Source: Limnanthes douglasii subsp. nivea (lineage: Eukaryota > Streptophyta > Magnoliopsida > Brassicales > Limnanthaceae). Taken from it: a stretch of DNA of 64,000 bases. Position 1 is the first letter of the stretch. Each line of letters starts with the position of its first letter. Shown here in pieces: positions 45,166 to 58,881 of this stretch. The stretch is from the NCBI GenBank assembly GCA_036936605.1, contig JAUPFV010000005.1:129157572-129221571 (forward strand), read 5' to 3'. Both the position numbers and the translations under genes were made by a program. The notes below the pieces were generated by a model. The model saw only the letters and a list, made by a program, of their open reading frames with translations, was not told the DNA's origin and did not search any database.

Positions 45166-48100
45166 ATGGATAGATATTTTAAACCATCTCCTAAATATAA
45201 AGAAGCAAATACAAATGTCTCTAATTTAATTACTGAAGTTAACCGCGAAGAAACACAAGATGAAATTGTTATACTAGAAACTCATGTTCCGGTTGACAAC
45301 GGGTAAAAAACATAAGTGATCCTTCACGTTTACCACTTGTAACAAGTTGGTCCCTTTCCTTTGAGGCTGTAATAAAGTGGTCTCTCATATTTCAGAAATC
45401 AGAATAAAACCATCCTTTTTCACCTCAGCCCAACTTTTATACCCTTAATACCCTTTGACCAGCCACATCAACGATCCACGTAGGACGCTGATGTGGCAAC
45501 CGTAAAAAAAAAGTAAAAACACAATTACTTTTACCCACCCCTTTAACCCTATTTTGAAACCACAATCCGGCCCAATATTAAATAAAATAAGTCGGTTAGC
45601 CCATTATCCTTAAACTCTCATCATCCTAAAACAAACCCTCAGTCTCTCACTCTCTCTCCCTGTCTTTCTTCTCTTCCTTTAAAAAATTACCCTAAATTCT
45701 TCATCATGTGAAGGTGAAGGTGAATTTGATCTAAGAGAAAAATGAAATCCAAAAGATAACAAAAGTTGCAACCCTGAGACCAACATAGGCTATGTCTAAA
45801 GATTTGGAACTTATATCTAATATTCTCTCTCCTCCGTAGTTTCTCTTTCATCGCCGTCTGCTTCTCAACAAACACCTCGTATCTCTCTCCCTCACTCTTT
45901 CCAAATCCATCGTCGTACTATGCCTCAAATCGCTCATCGCTTCTTCTAAAATTTCCATTGTATCACTCCCATTCAAATGCTTCCCTTCCATGTCCTCTAC
46001 TTGGAGGTTCAACTCCGACACCTCCACCGACTCTCCGTCGATTTCGGTCACTGTCAACACCGCTTCAAATTTTACTATTTATTTTGCTTGAGAAATGTCT
46101 CCGGCGACGATGATTGCGTACTTCAATGATATCTCTCCGGTTGAAGAGTGTCGCTTCACTGAAACCGGTTTCCGACAATTTATGGGGTTAGGTAGAATCT
46201 GGCGATTTTGGTTCCAGTAGCTCCATACTAAAAGGCGACCCGAGAAACGAATCGGTCACCGTATCGGTTTCCATGACTGTAGAGATGACTGAATTGTTCT
46301 TGTAAACCAAATCGACGGCTGAGATTGACACCGACGGTGATTTCGAATGATTCTCCTACGAAACTTCATTACCCTAAATTCTTCATCATCCTGAAACAAA
46401 CCCAATCACATCAATAATCCATAATTTTGAAACAGACCCAAATGGCCAAACAGCGAAAACAAACCTACCCTGAAAGATACAACCAGAAAGGAGAGAACTT
46501 TATTAAGAAAAAATTTGAAAAATTAAAAACTGGATCTTTAATTTGTTAGTTGAAAGATTTGGGAGAAAAAAGAGAAAGAAGAGAATAGAATTTAGGGTAA
46601 TTGTTGAAAGGAAGAAAAGAAAGACATGGAGAAAGAGCGACAGAATGATGGTTTGTTTCAGGATGATGAGAGCTCAAGGATAATGGGCCCGCGTTATTTA
46701 ATTTAAATGGGTCGGGTTTTGGTTTCAAAATAGGGTTAAAGGGAGTAAAAGTAAATTGTGTTTTTATTTTTTTTTTACTATTGCCACATCAGCGTCTTAC
46801 TGTATCGCTGATGTGTCTGGTTAAAAGGTATTAAGGGTACAAAAGTTGGGCTGAAGTAAAAAATGATGGTTTTATTCTAGTTTCTGAAACATAAGGGATC
46901 GCTTTATTACAACCTCAAAGGAAAGTGACCAACTTGTTACAAGTGGTAAACGTGAAGGACGACTGGTGTTTTTTTACTAGGTTGACAACAATTCAAACTT
47001 GAATTCGAAGTTCAAACTACAAATTGGGAACATGTGGAGGTTGATCCAGGGAAAAGATACCCAATCTCTAGCTTTCATCCAGATCTTCAAGACTCCGTAA
47101 GAAAAGCGTATCTTTTAAGGGGTACTCAACCCCATAAGGAGAAATATCCTCCTATAAATTTTAACCGAAAACCACATGCATTTGTTCAATCGTGGTTTGA
47201 TTTATATTAAAGTTGGTTAGAATATAGTGAACATAGTAGTCAAGAGAGTTTGCTGGAAAGAAAGTGTTTCAAAGTTGGAATAAGAAAAGTAGACTAAAAA
47301 TCCATGTTGGTAATCAACATAACTTTGCAGTGACAATAGGTGAATCTCTTATGATGCCTCAACAAAGTATTGAAGCTACTTTAAAGAAACAAAGTGAAAA
47401 ATAGAAAGCTGATTATCTTGTGAGACTATATGCATCACTTATAGCTGCTAAATATATTTTACTAGGTCGTTTGGCATTTCGTGGACATGATTAATCTACA
47501 AAAATTTCATATAAAGGAAACTTTCTTGAGTTATCTGACGTTTTTGGCTTGATCAATGAAGAAATAGGAGTTGTGTTAAAAAATGCTCCGAAAAATCATA
47601 AGATGACTTCTCCTGATATTCAAAAGGTGCTTGTGAATGCTTGTGTAGTCGAAACAGTTATTGTCAAAAAAATTTGAAATATTAGTTGATGAATCTGGAG
47701 ATTGCTCTGGTAAAGAACAAATGACGGTTGTTTTGCGTTCTGTTGATGAGAAAGGATTTGTTATGGAAATATTTACTGGAATAGTTCATGTCCAAGACAC
47801 CAGTGCAATATCCCTAAAAAGTGCTTTTGAAAGTTTGTTGTGTGGATATAAATTATCTATGTCTAAAATTAGAGGACAAGGATATGATGGGGTAAGAAAC
47901 ATGCGTGGTAGGTTTGGAGGTTAGAAAACTTTGATCCAAAAGGACAATCCTAATGCTTATTATGTGCATTGTTTTGCTCACCAATTGCAATTGGCACTTA
48001 TTGCAGTTGTGAGAGAACATGTTGGTGTGAAATGGTTTTTTGGAGTTGCTACACGTGTCGTTAATGTCATTAGTTCATCTAACAAATGTCAGGATTTACT

Positions 48101-49171
48101 TCGAGAATATTAAGAAAATCAAGTTATAAATTTGATAGAAGGGGGCTTTGTCGAAACTGGTCGCGGATTGAATCAAGAGAAGTCTCGTGTAAGAGCTGAC
48201 TACACAAGGTGGGGTTCTCACTATAGGACACTTATTAGTTTAATGAAATTGTTTTGTCCAGTAATTGAAGTTCTTGAAGAGTTGGAAGTTGATGGCTTGA
48301 GTGATAGAAACGGAGAAGCTAAGACCTTGTTAACTGTGATGCAAACATTTGATTTGATTTTCATGTTTTATTTGATGAAAGATGTATTAGGTGTGCCAAA
48401 TGAATTGTCTTTGACGCTGCAAAGGGCAGATCAAGATATTTTGAACTCTTTGGACCTTGTTTCAATAAGTAAAGATCGATTACATGAGATGAGAAATGAC
48501 GGTTGGGAAATTGTTTTGGATAAATTTGTGTCATCTTGTAACAACTTGAGTGTTGACATTCCTGACATGGAGGCACAATATGCGAAAGGTATGAAATCTA
48601 GACGTTTAGCTCATGTTGTCTCTAACTTACATCACTACAAGTTCGATTGCTTCATGAATATTTTAGATATGCAATTAAAAGAGTTGAATGAGAGGTTTAA
48701 TATAGAAAATACTAAATTGTTGAAATACGTTGCATGATTGCGTCCTTGCTCTTCATTTAAAGCTTTTGATAATAAATTATCATTGAGAATGACGAGCATG
48801 TACCCAATTGAGTTTTATGATGTTGATGATGAAGTTTTGTCAAACCAATTTGAGTGTTATATATTAAGAGTGTCAGGAAAGATGCTAGATTTTCCAATTT
48901 GAAAGGACTTGCAGAACTTTCTAGGATTATTGTGAATACAAAAAAGTATAGAATCTTCAATTGGGTTTATGAGCTTTTGAAGTTGGCTTTGCTTTTACCC
49001 GTAGCAACGGCGAGTGTTGAGCAAGTTTTCTCAAGAATGAATTATGTGAAGAATGAGTTGAGAAATAGAATGAGCGATCCATGGCTTAATGATTATCTGG
49101 TAACATTGGTTGAAAAAAGGTATTTACCACGATTAGTAACACAACTATCCTTCAATATTTTCAAAATATGA
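45166..49171 (+). pseudogene. hAT transposase (ZMYM1/TTF type), copy B
   Basis: Start ATG 45166 (MDRYFKPSPK), placed after a likely acceptor (ATTATAG) in the leader. The N-terminal part is interrupted at 45300 by a nested MULE and resumes at 46990. VDPGKRYPIS, then VRKAYLLRGTQP and FVQSWFDLY..WLEY match the TTF-type finger region of plant hAT proteins, though its Cys cluster is lost. LAFRGHD, GNFLELSDVF and LKNAPKN follow. Then come DUF4371 (FEILVDESGD, RGQGYDGVRNMRG, HCFAHQLQLAL) and hAT dimerisation (LLLPVATASVEQVFSRMN). Stops are frequent, and a 1-base loss after LVEK truncates the C-terminus relative to copy A. Confidence 0.88.
45301..46980. mobile_element. Nested non-autonomous MULE with long inverted ends
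   Basis: Flanked by exact 9-bp duplications GTTGACAAC (45292-45300 and 46981-46989). The outer ~390 bp on each side are inverted copies. The left side has CTTCACGTTTACCACTTGTA and AAACAAACCCTCAGTCTCTC; the right side has the reverse complements of close variants. The middle (about 45700-46580) is richer in GC and carries an open minus-strand frame (46060-45848, 70 codons, acidic start MLTVTEIDGESVEVSELN) that I cannot assign. No transposase. A captured host fragment (Pack-MULE style) is possible but unproven. It splits the hAT transposase. Confidence 0.88.
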
Positions 49172-49416
49172 GTAAGAGGAAAGTTCAAGTAGAATTAAAT
49201 TAGATTTATGTTTTTTATTTTAGTTTTGCCTAATCACATTTTAATTATTTATGTAACGTATATTATGTCATGACAACTACAATTCAATATTTGAAATTTC
49301 AATATAAACCAGTTGTTATAACCATTTTTATTTTATTTTAATTTATTTTGATATATATGCTCTTTCGATAATAAAGTCTAGGACACTACAATGTTCTGAT
49401 CCTGGCTACGCCACTG

Positions 49417-51415
49417 GTCTGATTGTAATGTTTGAAAGTGTTACGTCCGAACACATCCCTTTGGGTCAGAATTCTATTGATGATTCTCTCGCTACAATTA
49501 TATATTCTCAAGAATATCCTTGGATTTTCATAGAGGAGAGCCCATCGATTATGTTTTTTGAATAGTGTCAATTTTCCAGTGAGGTTTTCTTGGTTGAAGA
49601 TGAAGAAGTTCGAGATTGGAGGTTCAACTTGAAAGAAATTTTAGTCAATGAGACATTACTAGTTGATAAGAAGCTAGCTCAAATGTTAAGTTTAAGGCAC
49701 ACATATATATAGCTGTTGGGGACATTCTATACAAGAAATTATTAAGTCAACCATTGTTGCGGTGTTTATGGAGGAATGATTCCCAAATGATTTTATCTAA
49801 GTGGCATGATGGGAAGGTTCTGCTCATTGTAGATACAAAACTTTGATGAGTAGAGTATTATTGGTATGATATTATCGGCCTACGATAATGTTCGATGTTA
49901 AGAAATTGGTCCAAAGTTGTGATATTTGTGAAATATTTTCAAATACAATACATATCATTGGATTCAATTTCCGAAGCCCTACCATTTGATAGGTGGGGAA
50001 TATATTTGGTAGGACCTTTACCAATGGCTACCGGAGGGCACCATATAATCATTTTTATGTTGATTATTTTTCAAAATGGACAGAAGCTGAGGCTTTTTCT
50101 GGTGCCAGAGCGAAGAATGTAATCATGTTCATTTGGTCTAATATTTATTGTAGGATTGGAGTTCCTCGGATGGCCTAATGCGGGAGCAGATAAAGAAGAT
50201 ACAAATGTAGAACAAGTGATGAGTGTTACATTACTTTCCCTGATCCAAAATGAGTTTTAAGCAAGGACCAGACTCTCTAAAGTGGAATTCGTCGATTTAA
50301 TGATTTGGGCTTCTTATGCACGTCATATTCATTAGGTTTGCCCATCTAAAGAAGCTAAAGAGTATTTTCGTCCATAATTACAACTTCATTTATTTTCTTA
50401 TTTATTTCTACATTGAGCTTTGTACTAGTTTGTTTTGGGTCTACTTGTTGAGTAGCTTTAAATGCTTATGGTTGTAATTCCTCTTTATATAGTGACCATC
50501 TTCTATCAATGAAAGGAAGAAAATGAAGTTAGATCTGTTCTTTTATCCTTTAATATTTAGAAGAGTCATTGGTGGTGGATTTTGAGTTTCTTCATCATCT
50601 AGTGGTGGAAACTTTATCCAGGTGTGGTGTTAACTCAACCGGTTTCTTTATCACTTTATGGTGGCAACTTTATCAAAGAGTAGTGATCCGAATCTTCTCA
50701 TTTATTCTGTCACGGCTTGTATATTCACTCCATACTCACGGATCGGACGAAACGCATCATGACCACTATTGATAATGGACCACAGTTAAACAACAAACAA
50801 ATGAAGGATTTTTGTTCTTCGAGGGATATCAAGTAGTATTTCTGAACACCTTTTCATCCTCAAGCAAATGACCAAGTGGAGGTTACTAATAAGACTATCT
50901 TGAGTGAGTTAAAGAAAAATGTAGAGGGAGCGTTTAGAAAGTGGCATAGTTATCTCCAAGAAGTATTATCAGCTTATTGAACAACTCCTCGAACAACAGC
51001 TCATTAATCATCTTTTGCTTTAGTATATGGATTAGATGCAGTTAGTCTAGCGGAATCTACTATTCCATCTTATAGATTGTTGAGCTATTCCGAGGAAGAT
51101 AATGATGAAGGAAAGAGGGCGGAATCTACTATTCCATCTACTAAAACGCATTTGAATTCACTCCATTATCAGACGTTGATGAGGAGCAGATATGCATCTA
51201 AAGTCTGACGAAGAAAATTCAAGATAAGAGATAAGAGTTCTTTGAAAAGTTTTCTTACATACAAAAGAGAAAAAACTTGGTAAGTTGGGTCCAAATTGGC
51301 AAGATTTGTATTTGGTAGTTGAGAAAATAAAACATTGGATGTACCATTTGCAAGATAGTGAAGGAAAGCTATTGCAATATACGTGGAGCATAGTACATTT
51401 GTGTCTGTATGGTGA
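49417..51415 (+). pseudogene. Gypsy-1 RNase H end and integrase, copy B
   Basis: Counterpart of 10556-12545. The integrase core has WGIYLVGPLPMATG near 49985-50030 and a small alternative frame with KNVIMFIWSNIYCRIGVPRM (about 50113-50174) that is cleaner than copy A. Then come FHPQANDQVEVTNKT near 50850-50890 and the tail LGKLGPNWQ near 51290. Non-functional. Confidence 0.8.
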
Positions 51416-51604
51416 ATAATGTTGTGCTCCTTTGTAAATTGTATTGTCTATTCATACACAAAACAAAGGTGTACTCGTTCAAGATGTTGAATAAATGTTT
51501 TTGTTAAGAAAAGTTGGTGACAAAAATTTCCATACATAACGAATTTTTTCTTTAAAAAGAATTTGGAAATCAAATAAGGACACCTTTATTATTATAAATC
51601 CAAA

Positions 51605-51688
51605 GTGACTGTTAATTCGAAGTGACTATTAATTCGAGGTTGTTGTTAATTCGAGATGACTATTAATTTGAGGTGACTATTTTTTAAA
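51605..51688. repeat. 17-bp tandem repeat, copy B
   Basis: Five units like GTGACTATTAATTCGAG, matching the array at 12741-12824. Confidence 0.7.
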
Positions 51689-51973
51689 GTGATATTTTAT
51701 TAACCATCAAATTTGTAAAGTGGTTATTTTTCAGAAGGTTAGTATGTGAAGATAGTATTTTATGAAGTTTCGGTGTTGAACCAATAAAAATCGAATTGAT
51801 AACACAAAAATGTTGGAGTACACAAGTGAAATGAAAAATAACATACTGATTAAATATCCGAAACAAAATATGGCATGTGATAGCTATCCATCAGAATAAA
51901 AAGCAAGCAAACAAAAAAGACAGACAATACAACAAGATGAATTTTATATTCTCTTTTCAATTTTTTTCGTCTT

Positions 51974-52852
51974 GAAATATTGTCTTTTCAATTCTTTTCG
52001 TCTTCTATCAAAGAGCTGCTTGAGTTATTACTTGAAGAATTTTCACTTTTTGAGTCTCCGTCTTTTGAGAATTTCGAGATGTGATTTGCAGAATATTATC
52101 CGCGACCTCTTTCCTGAGACGAATAACTTCCCTGGCCAAAGTTTCGTACTGCTCCCGAACAGCTTCAACTTTCTTGGTCAGTTTTTTGGCATTTTTTCAA
52201 GAGTTGTTACAGGTCGGGCTTTGTTGCGAAAGGTAAGTGCTAACTCATTGGATGTATAAATTAGAAAGGTTGACTCATCAAAATCAGCAGAATTTGGATT
52301 GTTTGCAGAATGAACTGGTGAGTGATTTTCTTTAACAGGTTCTTTGACTATGTTGGCATGTTCTGCAATAGTTTCTTGTTGATCAACTTGGTGTCATAAA
52401 ATTGAGAGTCTTTCTTTTCTTCACCTTATCTAACAAATTCTGTTGTAGAATGAGGGCAGGATACAATGACTACTTCGTCAAGATGGTTCCTTTGGAGTTC
52501 TTCAAGGTACAAGTTTTCCTTTACTTCGAAGCCAGAGTATATTTTCTCTTTGAAGTTTCAAAAGAGATATCTTTGGTATCAAGAGCAGTTTGTTTGGCAT
52601 CTACAACGATCGCCTCGGTATAAAAAAAACATTATCGACATTACAGTCATTGTCTCATTAGCTTTTCTTATGTTTCTTTATTTGGGGTAGACTTCTTCTT
52701 CTTTTCCTTACCTTTTGAACGTTCTCCCCATCCTTCTTCTTGACTTTATGAGTAGAAGCTCTACTCCTAGCACGAAGGAAAACTTTGGCATCTGGGGCAA
52801 TTAGTGGATCAATACATTGGTGGAATTCGTTAGACCATTCATTATGGCCCAT
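51974..52852 (-). pseudogene. Coiled-coil gag-like relic, copy B
   Basis: Same as 13110-13990: a basic block at 52852-52658 and a coiled-coil segment near 52195-52045 on the minus strand. Family uncertain. Confidence 0.4.
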
Positions 52853-53242
52853 TTATTAAGCTTCCAGAAAGCCTCATCGACAACATCAGAATGCTCTAGG
52901 AAAAACTTCGTTATTTTTGCACAAAGTAAAATCATTTAGACAAAAAACAATGTTGCTAGATAACATTGATAGGAAGTAGACTTACTTGTACTCTTCCCTC
53001 TTAGCGAGAGTATTTGGGCATTTTCAGTCGAAATTCCTTTTCCATTCTTTCATCATCCACTTATGAAAATAATTTTTGTTTCCACATTTTGACAACTTCA
53101 GAATTCTATGACAATGCCCGAATACTCCCGGAGATGGTAAATAACCACTGATGGCTGCCTATATTCTACCGCTTATCTTGCCATTGTATGTTAGAGTCAT
53201 CCGAATGGCTTCAACCTTAATTTCTTCTTACCATTCATCCTC

Positions 53243-54325
53243 CTATCGTTCAATGAATTACACTAACTCCTCGTTATCGGCAAGTCAGTTGATTTCGTCG
53301 TTAAGTTGCTAACACTCGTTAGTTGAGTGACTATGATCATTAGGGTTAGAGATGAATTGCCAATTAGAATGCTTATAACTAGGAGCCTACATGCTACGGG
53401 GAGGCTAATACCAGACCCAACCCTTAGTTTGATTGTAAATTATTGATATTATTTCTACCAAATGTGTAAATCTGCTCGCTAGGTTGTCGTAATAAGAGGC
53501 CCCTTTGCATGTCGCCCTGTGAACCATTATGGCGTATGCTGTTGTCGCCCTCTTAACGCTCCGATGATTCTGATTTGTAATCTTGTTGTAATCCATCAGG
53601 AGAGTAAGATGCATCGCCTTTATGGGCGTCATCCACCCGGACAAACCGATTTGCCCAAGCAAGGAGGTCACCCATCTCATTTACCAAGAACCAATCCAAA
53701 TCGACGTACAAGTCAGCCCTACGGTCCAAACCCCGCTTCAGGGAGTCCACCGCCACATACTCTTTCAAATCGTGCAGGGTGTTCGTAACGTGGACGAACC
53801 TTTTGAAGTAACTCTTGATTGACTCCCTCTTATTTGATACACATCTATAATCGAGTCGTTCTCCCACTTAGGCTCCTTGTTGCCCACAAACCGATCTCTG
53901 AAGGCGCTCTGCAGATCTGTAAAATCACATATAGACCCTTTTAACAACCCATAAACCAATCTATATTGTTACATTTAAGATTCGTGAAGAGCATCCTGCA
54001 GACCATTGCATCTTTGGGGTTGAAAGCCATCATTTATATTTCCAAACTACTCCAGGTGTCGCTACGGGTCTCTTGTTCCATTGTAAGCCTCCATACAGAA
54101 TATATCGTATTTGGGGGGAGCTTTGCCTCCAAAGTCTTCCCCCACAAAGGTGGATTCTTTGAGGACATAAGTTGTCATCTCGGGAGAAACCTGATTGTAC
54201 TGGAACCACATCGTTTTCTTTAGGTCGCTTAGGCGGCCCTTGGCCCAACTCACCGCCTTGCCCCTCGTTCTTGGACCACTTCTTCTTACCGCATCTCTCA
54301 CCTTCGACTTTGTTTGATTCAACAT
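53243..54325 (-). pseudogene. Gypsy-2 gag relic, copy B
   Basis: Blocks at 54325-54062, 53959-53765 and 53867-53553 repeat the Retrotrans_gag motifs of 15462-14380. Copy B lost two bases near 53951 (CCCATAAACC against CCCACTAAACC in copy A, with a neighbouring change), which shifts the DWFSGLL region out of frame. Confidence 0.75.
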
Positions 54326-54425
54326 GCCTCATGGTTTACCCCCGCGAATCGCCTTTCTATCTTCTGTAATCGATCCCTGCTTGCCTTGAAGCTGTAAATG
54401 GGGGTGTAGCCAAAGTCAAAGGAGA

Positions 54426-56216
54426 ATGATCTATATTTATTTCTCTACATTTGAAATCAAAAGGATGTCTTTACATTCTATTATTATTTTGCAAAATTTA
54501 TCATTGAGTCATGTAACACATAAACTGAATTGTGTAGTACTCGTACATCCTCGGTTTTGCCTTTTCCTAGACATTCATACGAAGAAAATCATTCAGCGTA
54601 GTATTGAGCGCAAAGGTCTCTACTATGTTGATGAAGAGGTCCAGCAGGGAACAATCTTACTTTCTCACGGGACATCTAATAGATATATTTGGTTGTGGCA
54701 CTGATATTTATGTCTCCTATAATTTAGTTATCTTCGTATTTTTATTTCTTGACCTTTTTCTACAATAATGATGCCCAAAATAATGCCCATTTGTCATGTG
54801 AAACTTGTTTATTGGCAAAACTTCATCGAACATGTTTCGGCCCAAGTAATACGCAAGTTGAGTATATGTTTTCCTTGGTACACTCAGATGTGTGGGAGCC
54901 TACTTCATACTCGAATAAGAATGATTTTCAATATTTTATGTTATTTGTTGATTACTTCTCTTGCATGACTTGGGTATACTTTGTAAAATACATATCGGAA
55001 GTGTATGAGCAGTTTATTAGTTTTTTTCAAAATGATCCAAACCTAATTCAACAAGAAAATCAAAATTCTTCGGTCCGATAATAGAGAGGAATATGTTAAC
55101 CATCATATAAGAACCATTTTTAAAAAATGTCTTTATTCATCAAATCTCTTGGCAAAATACACCCCAACAAAATGGAGTTGCGGAACGAAAAAAATCAGAT
55201 TCTTCTTCAAATAACTAGTAACTAGAGCTATGATGATTGAGTCTAATTTTCCCGAACACTTCTAGCCCGAAGCCGTAGCTACATCAACCTATCTAGTTAA
55301 CCGCTTACGAAAAAATATTTTTGGCCATAAAATCCCACTTCAAATCATGTAAACCCAAACAAATATACAACCTACTTTAACTCTCCCATTTCGTATTTTT
55401 GGTTGTTCCATATTTGTTCATGTTCCAAAAGGTGATAGATATTAATTAGATTATTGTTCCATAAAATGAATTTTTGTGGGCTATGCACTTCATCAAAAAG
55501 GGTATCAGTATTATAATTCAAACAATCATCAGATATATGTCACAATAGATTGCAATTTTATTGAGACAAAGTTCTACTACCTTACATAACCTTGTATTTA
55601 GGGGGAGAGCACAAATGACTCACTAGGTCAATTAAGTTCCCTAATCATTCCATATATTGTATCTACATTGCCTCCCATCAACGTAAACGGACCAATTACC
55701 TCATACCTACCAATGATCAACCTTCAAATGATGTCCAACAAGAGGTAGGTGAACCATTTCGTCCAATTTCTTTCCATATAATTGATGATTATGTAAATGT
55801 TGACACTAGTGGAGAAGTTCCCAAAGAAGGTAGATATGTTTTACCTCATATGAATAATCATGGAGTCCCACCTACACGTTACTCATCCAACCATATTCCC
55901 CGAGCCAACAAATATCATATTGGAAACTTGGTTAGAGGCAGCATGTCAAAACAGGTCAAGGTATTTACTATAATTTTCTACACCCATAAATCATAAAAGT
56001 CGTCCACGAAGAAACACAAAAGAAGGAATGGAGGTTGGCCGTGAATGTCGAAATGGATGCCATTCCAAAGAATGGTATTTGAGAGAAATACAAACTTCCA
56101 GTAGGAAAAAACTGGTCAGGTGTAGATGGGTCTTCACTATCAAACACGGAGCTGATGGAACCATAGAGAAATACAAGGCTGACTTGTGAGAAAGTGGTAC
56201 ACACAAACTTACAAAA
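54426..56216 (+). mobile_element. Copia-2 fragment, copy B
   Basis: Counterpart of 15563-17345: integrase finger CETCLLAKLHRT near 54798, core LVHSDVWEPTS near 54878, QNGVAERK near 55168 and the RT N-terminus near 56020-56190. An 8-bp gain (CTAGTAAC) near 55217 is private to this copy. Confidence 0.8.
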
Positions 56217-56774
56217 TAACCTATTAATACTCATTTGCCTATCACATATAAATTCTAGAGATTGAGAGATGAAATCACCAAAGAAATTTTACTCATATGG
56301 TATCATCACCGTGTTCATCCTTCTTCAATCACATTCAAATTTCTCTGATTTCCATTTACCTTGTTCGTGTTTGGTTTAAAGAATTGCTATCGAATTGGTT
56401 TATTGAAAAGCCAAATCACTAAAAAACCCATCTATGATATCTACAATTACTTCAACGTTTCCAACAGGGCTACCGAATAACGAGTAGCGGGTGTGATTGA
56501 AAACTATCCAAAGCTATCTACCCATACCACTTTGTACGGGGCCTTCAGCCCTGATCGGAGTCACTCTATTGGAAACCAAAGTCCTTATGCCTTAGCTTTC
56601 ACACTTGTTTCTAATAACCTCCTAGAATAACAATAGAAATGTCTCCTCGAAACAACACATAATCATCTTCTCACAAGACCCAATCTCCTCGAATCAATTA
56701 CAAAAAACCCCTCGAATAAATTCAGATTATCTTCTCTACATAGTCAACCTCCTCAAAAATTTCAGTTCACAACG

Positions 56775-58778
56775 ATGAGGGATTCAGAAGACATCAACAC
56801 TTCACCAAATACCACGACCGTACCTCGTCCCTCTAAGGGGACAACTGTGACAAACGAACAGTCACAGGTGGTGTATTCGCAAAGTCATGAACAACAACTT
56901 CAAATATTTACGACAGCTCGCAAACCATACATTCCCCTACTGCCACCCCAAAACTTTGAGATGAAGTGTCCGAGGAGAACGTTGAATCAAAGTCTAGGAC
57001 AAAGAATGATTCAGATATCGAAAGTACAGAAAGTAATCCTCCTTCTTACTCTAAGGGTGATGCTACAAAGAAACCAACTCCAAAGAAAGAAAAAAAAATC
57101 AAAGACACCATCACCCTTCCCGAAGAGATTGCCAAACATCTAAGTCTTAATCTTAAGGATGTCCTCCAAGAATACCTTATTGCACTTAATATGTGCAATA
57201 TGAGTATTACAACCAATCCAAAGTCGAGATTCTCAATAAGTAGTGGGCTATCCCGAATAATTTCACTCTTCAGTTACCAGTGGTAGGAGAGACCCCACTC
57301 TCGTGTAGAGAAAAAACGTTTGTCGTCTATCCCGAGATTCTAAACTGGGCCTTCATTTTTCGTTGGACCCAATCGTGGTAGATTACTTCGAGATAATTGA
57401 TCTGTGTCCAACAAGTCCAAACTTATGCTTTACTCTGCTATCAAGTATAATGGTGTCAAGACTTACCAACATACCTATGCTAATAGAGCAGTTCATCGCA
57501 AAAATTGGTCGCTCAAAGAATCCCATTTTGCCTTTCTACTACCGTACCCTTGGAAATTCCTCGAAGCTCATTGACGATCTCCTCGAGGCTGATAACCTAT
57601 GGAAACATAAAGTTTTTTTTATTTCTGGTGCTTGGGAGAATGGAAAATATATTTCTACCGGGAACCGCTCGAGTTTAAACCTCAAGTAGAAGAGCACCAG
57701 GAAGTAACATACACTTTTTTGTTCCAGACGTAATTTTGCTTCAAATCTCCTAAAATCTTATTGTTCCTCACAAAGATTTCGAGGCAGTACAAGATCTAAA
57801 AAACTGCTGTTGATGAGACATTTTCCAAACTAACTGAATGGGCAAAAAAAGAATGGTGTAACAAATTTCACAAGACATTTGTGCCTCTGAACTTCGTGTT
57901 GAGCCATATATGAAAGATCTTTTCGAACTCTATCAAACCTGTTGAAAAATTGATGGAACCTCTTTGAAGCTTCAAAAGAGATATCTTTGCTCCTGATGTA
58001 CGTGTTATACTCCATGCTGGAAATAGGTATAAAATCAATTTAACTCTAAAAAAATTAAGAAAATCCGAAGCTGGTTCTTCAAAAGAACCAAAGAAAAAGA
58101 GCCCACAAGCAAAGTCGAAGAGAAAATCTTCTGAAGTTAGCCTTCTTAGCATTGAAGAATTTTTTTTTGAGTAATCTAAAAAGATAAAAAAGGTCGCTGC
58201 TTCGGAAAAAAAAGGAAAAGATCCTTGGAAACTCTTCCTACAACTATGATAGAGGATGTAATCAATGTATCCTCCCCAAATCTGAACCCCATTGACGATG
58301 CTAACCCCACTGCTGAAGAAGCAAAAAAAGAAGATGAAGATCAAGACATCTACACGAACCTTTAGGTCAAAGAAATTCAGAATTACATTGTTGAAATTGG
58401 CGATCAACTTGCCAGATTAGGGCTATCTGGGTCAGGATCAGATAGAGCATTAATAGTGGTCGACAATCAACCTCACCAATCTAAAAATCAAAATCCATAT
58501 CCTCGTGGAGCCACGCCCTCAGATGCCCTTAGTTTGTATTATTCATTCCGTCCACATCCTCTAGGTGAACATCTGTGGAAGTTTTAAAACTAGTAACTAC
58601 TTATCGAGACGTGTCAAAGGCTCTCACCACTGCTCAAAACCAGCTGGAAGATCTTGCAATAGATGTTATTTGGTGGAAAAAAGAATCCGCTCACGATAAA
58701 AAGTGGGCTAAACTTTGTAACAAGCTGGTCGACGATCAATTTGAAGCCTTTGTAAAAGATAGGTCAAAATTTTTTTAA
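56775..58778 (+). pseudogene. Gypsy-type gag-like relic, copy B
   Basis: Counterpart of 17904-19880. It keeps 28 bp near 58090 (KKKSPQAKSKRKSSE-type basic stretch) that copy A lost, so it is closer to the ancestral reading. The domain with LDPIVVDYF and LCPTSPNL is at 57363-57689 and the coiled-coil tail at 58575-58778. Confidence 0.55.
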
Positions 58779-58881
58779 GGGTGTTTAAGATTTCTTCCTT
58801 CCTTATCCTTGATCCGATATGTTCCGAGCTTCACCCTCCTTGTTACTTTATTGGGACCTTCCCCATTAGGATCTAATTTCC

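Larger units (their letters stand above)
44282..49416 (+). mobile_element. hAT element, copy B, complete with both ends
   Basis: Terminal inverted repeats CATAGGCGGAGCTGGG (left) and CAGTGGCGTAGCCAGG (right, reverse complement) match at most positions. The flanking 8-bp duplications GTCTGGCT (44274-44281) and GTCTGATT (49417-49424) match at six of eight, fitting an old hAT insertion into gypsy-1. It contains an AT-rich leader, a degraded transposase gene and a nested 1.68-kb MULE. Confidence 0.88.
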
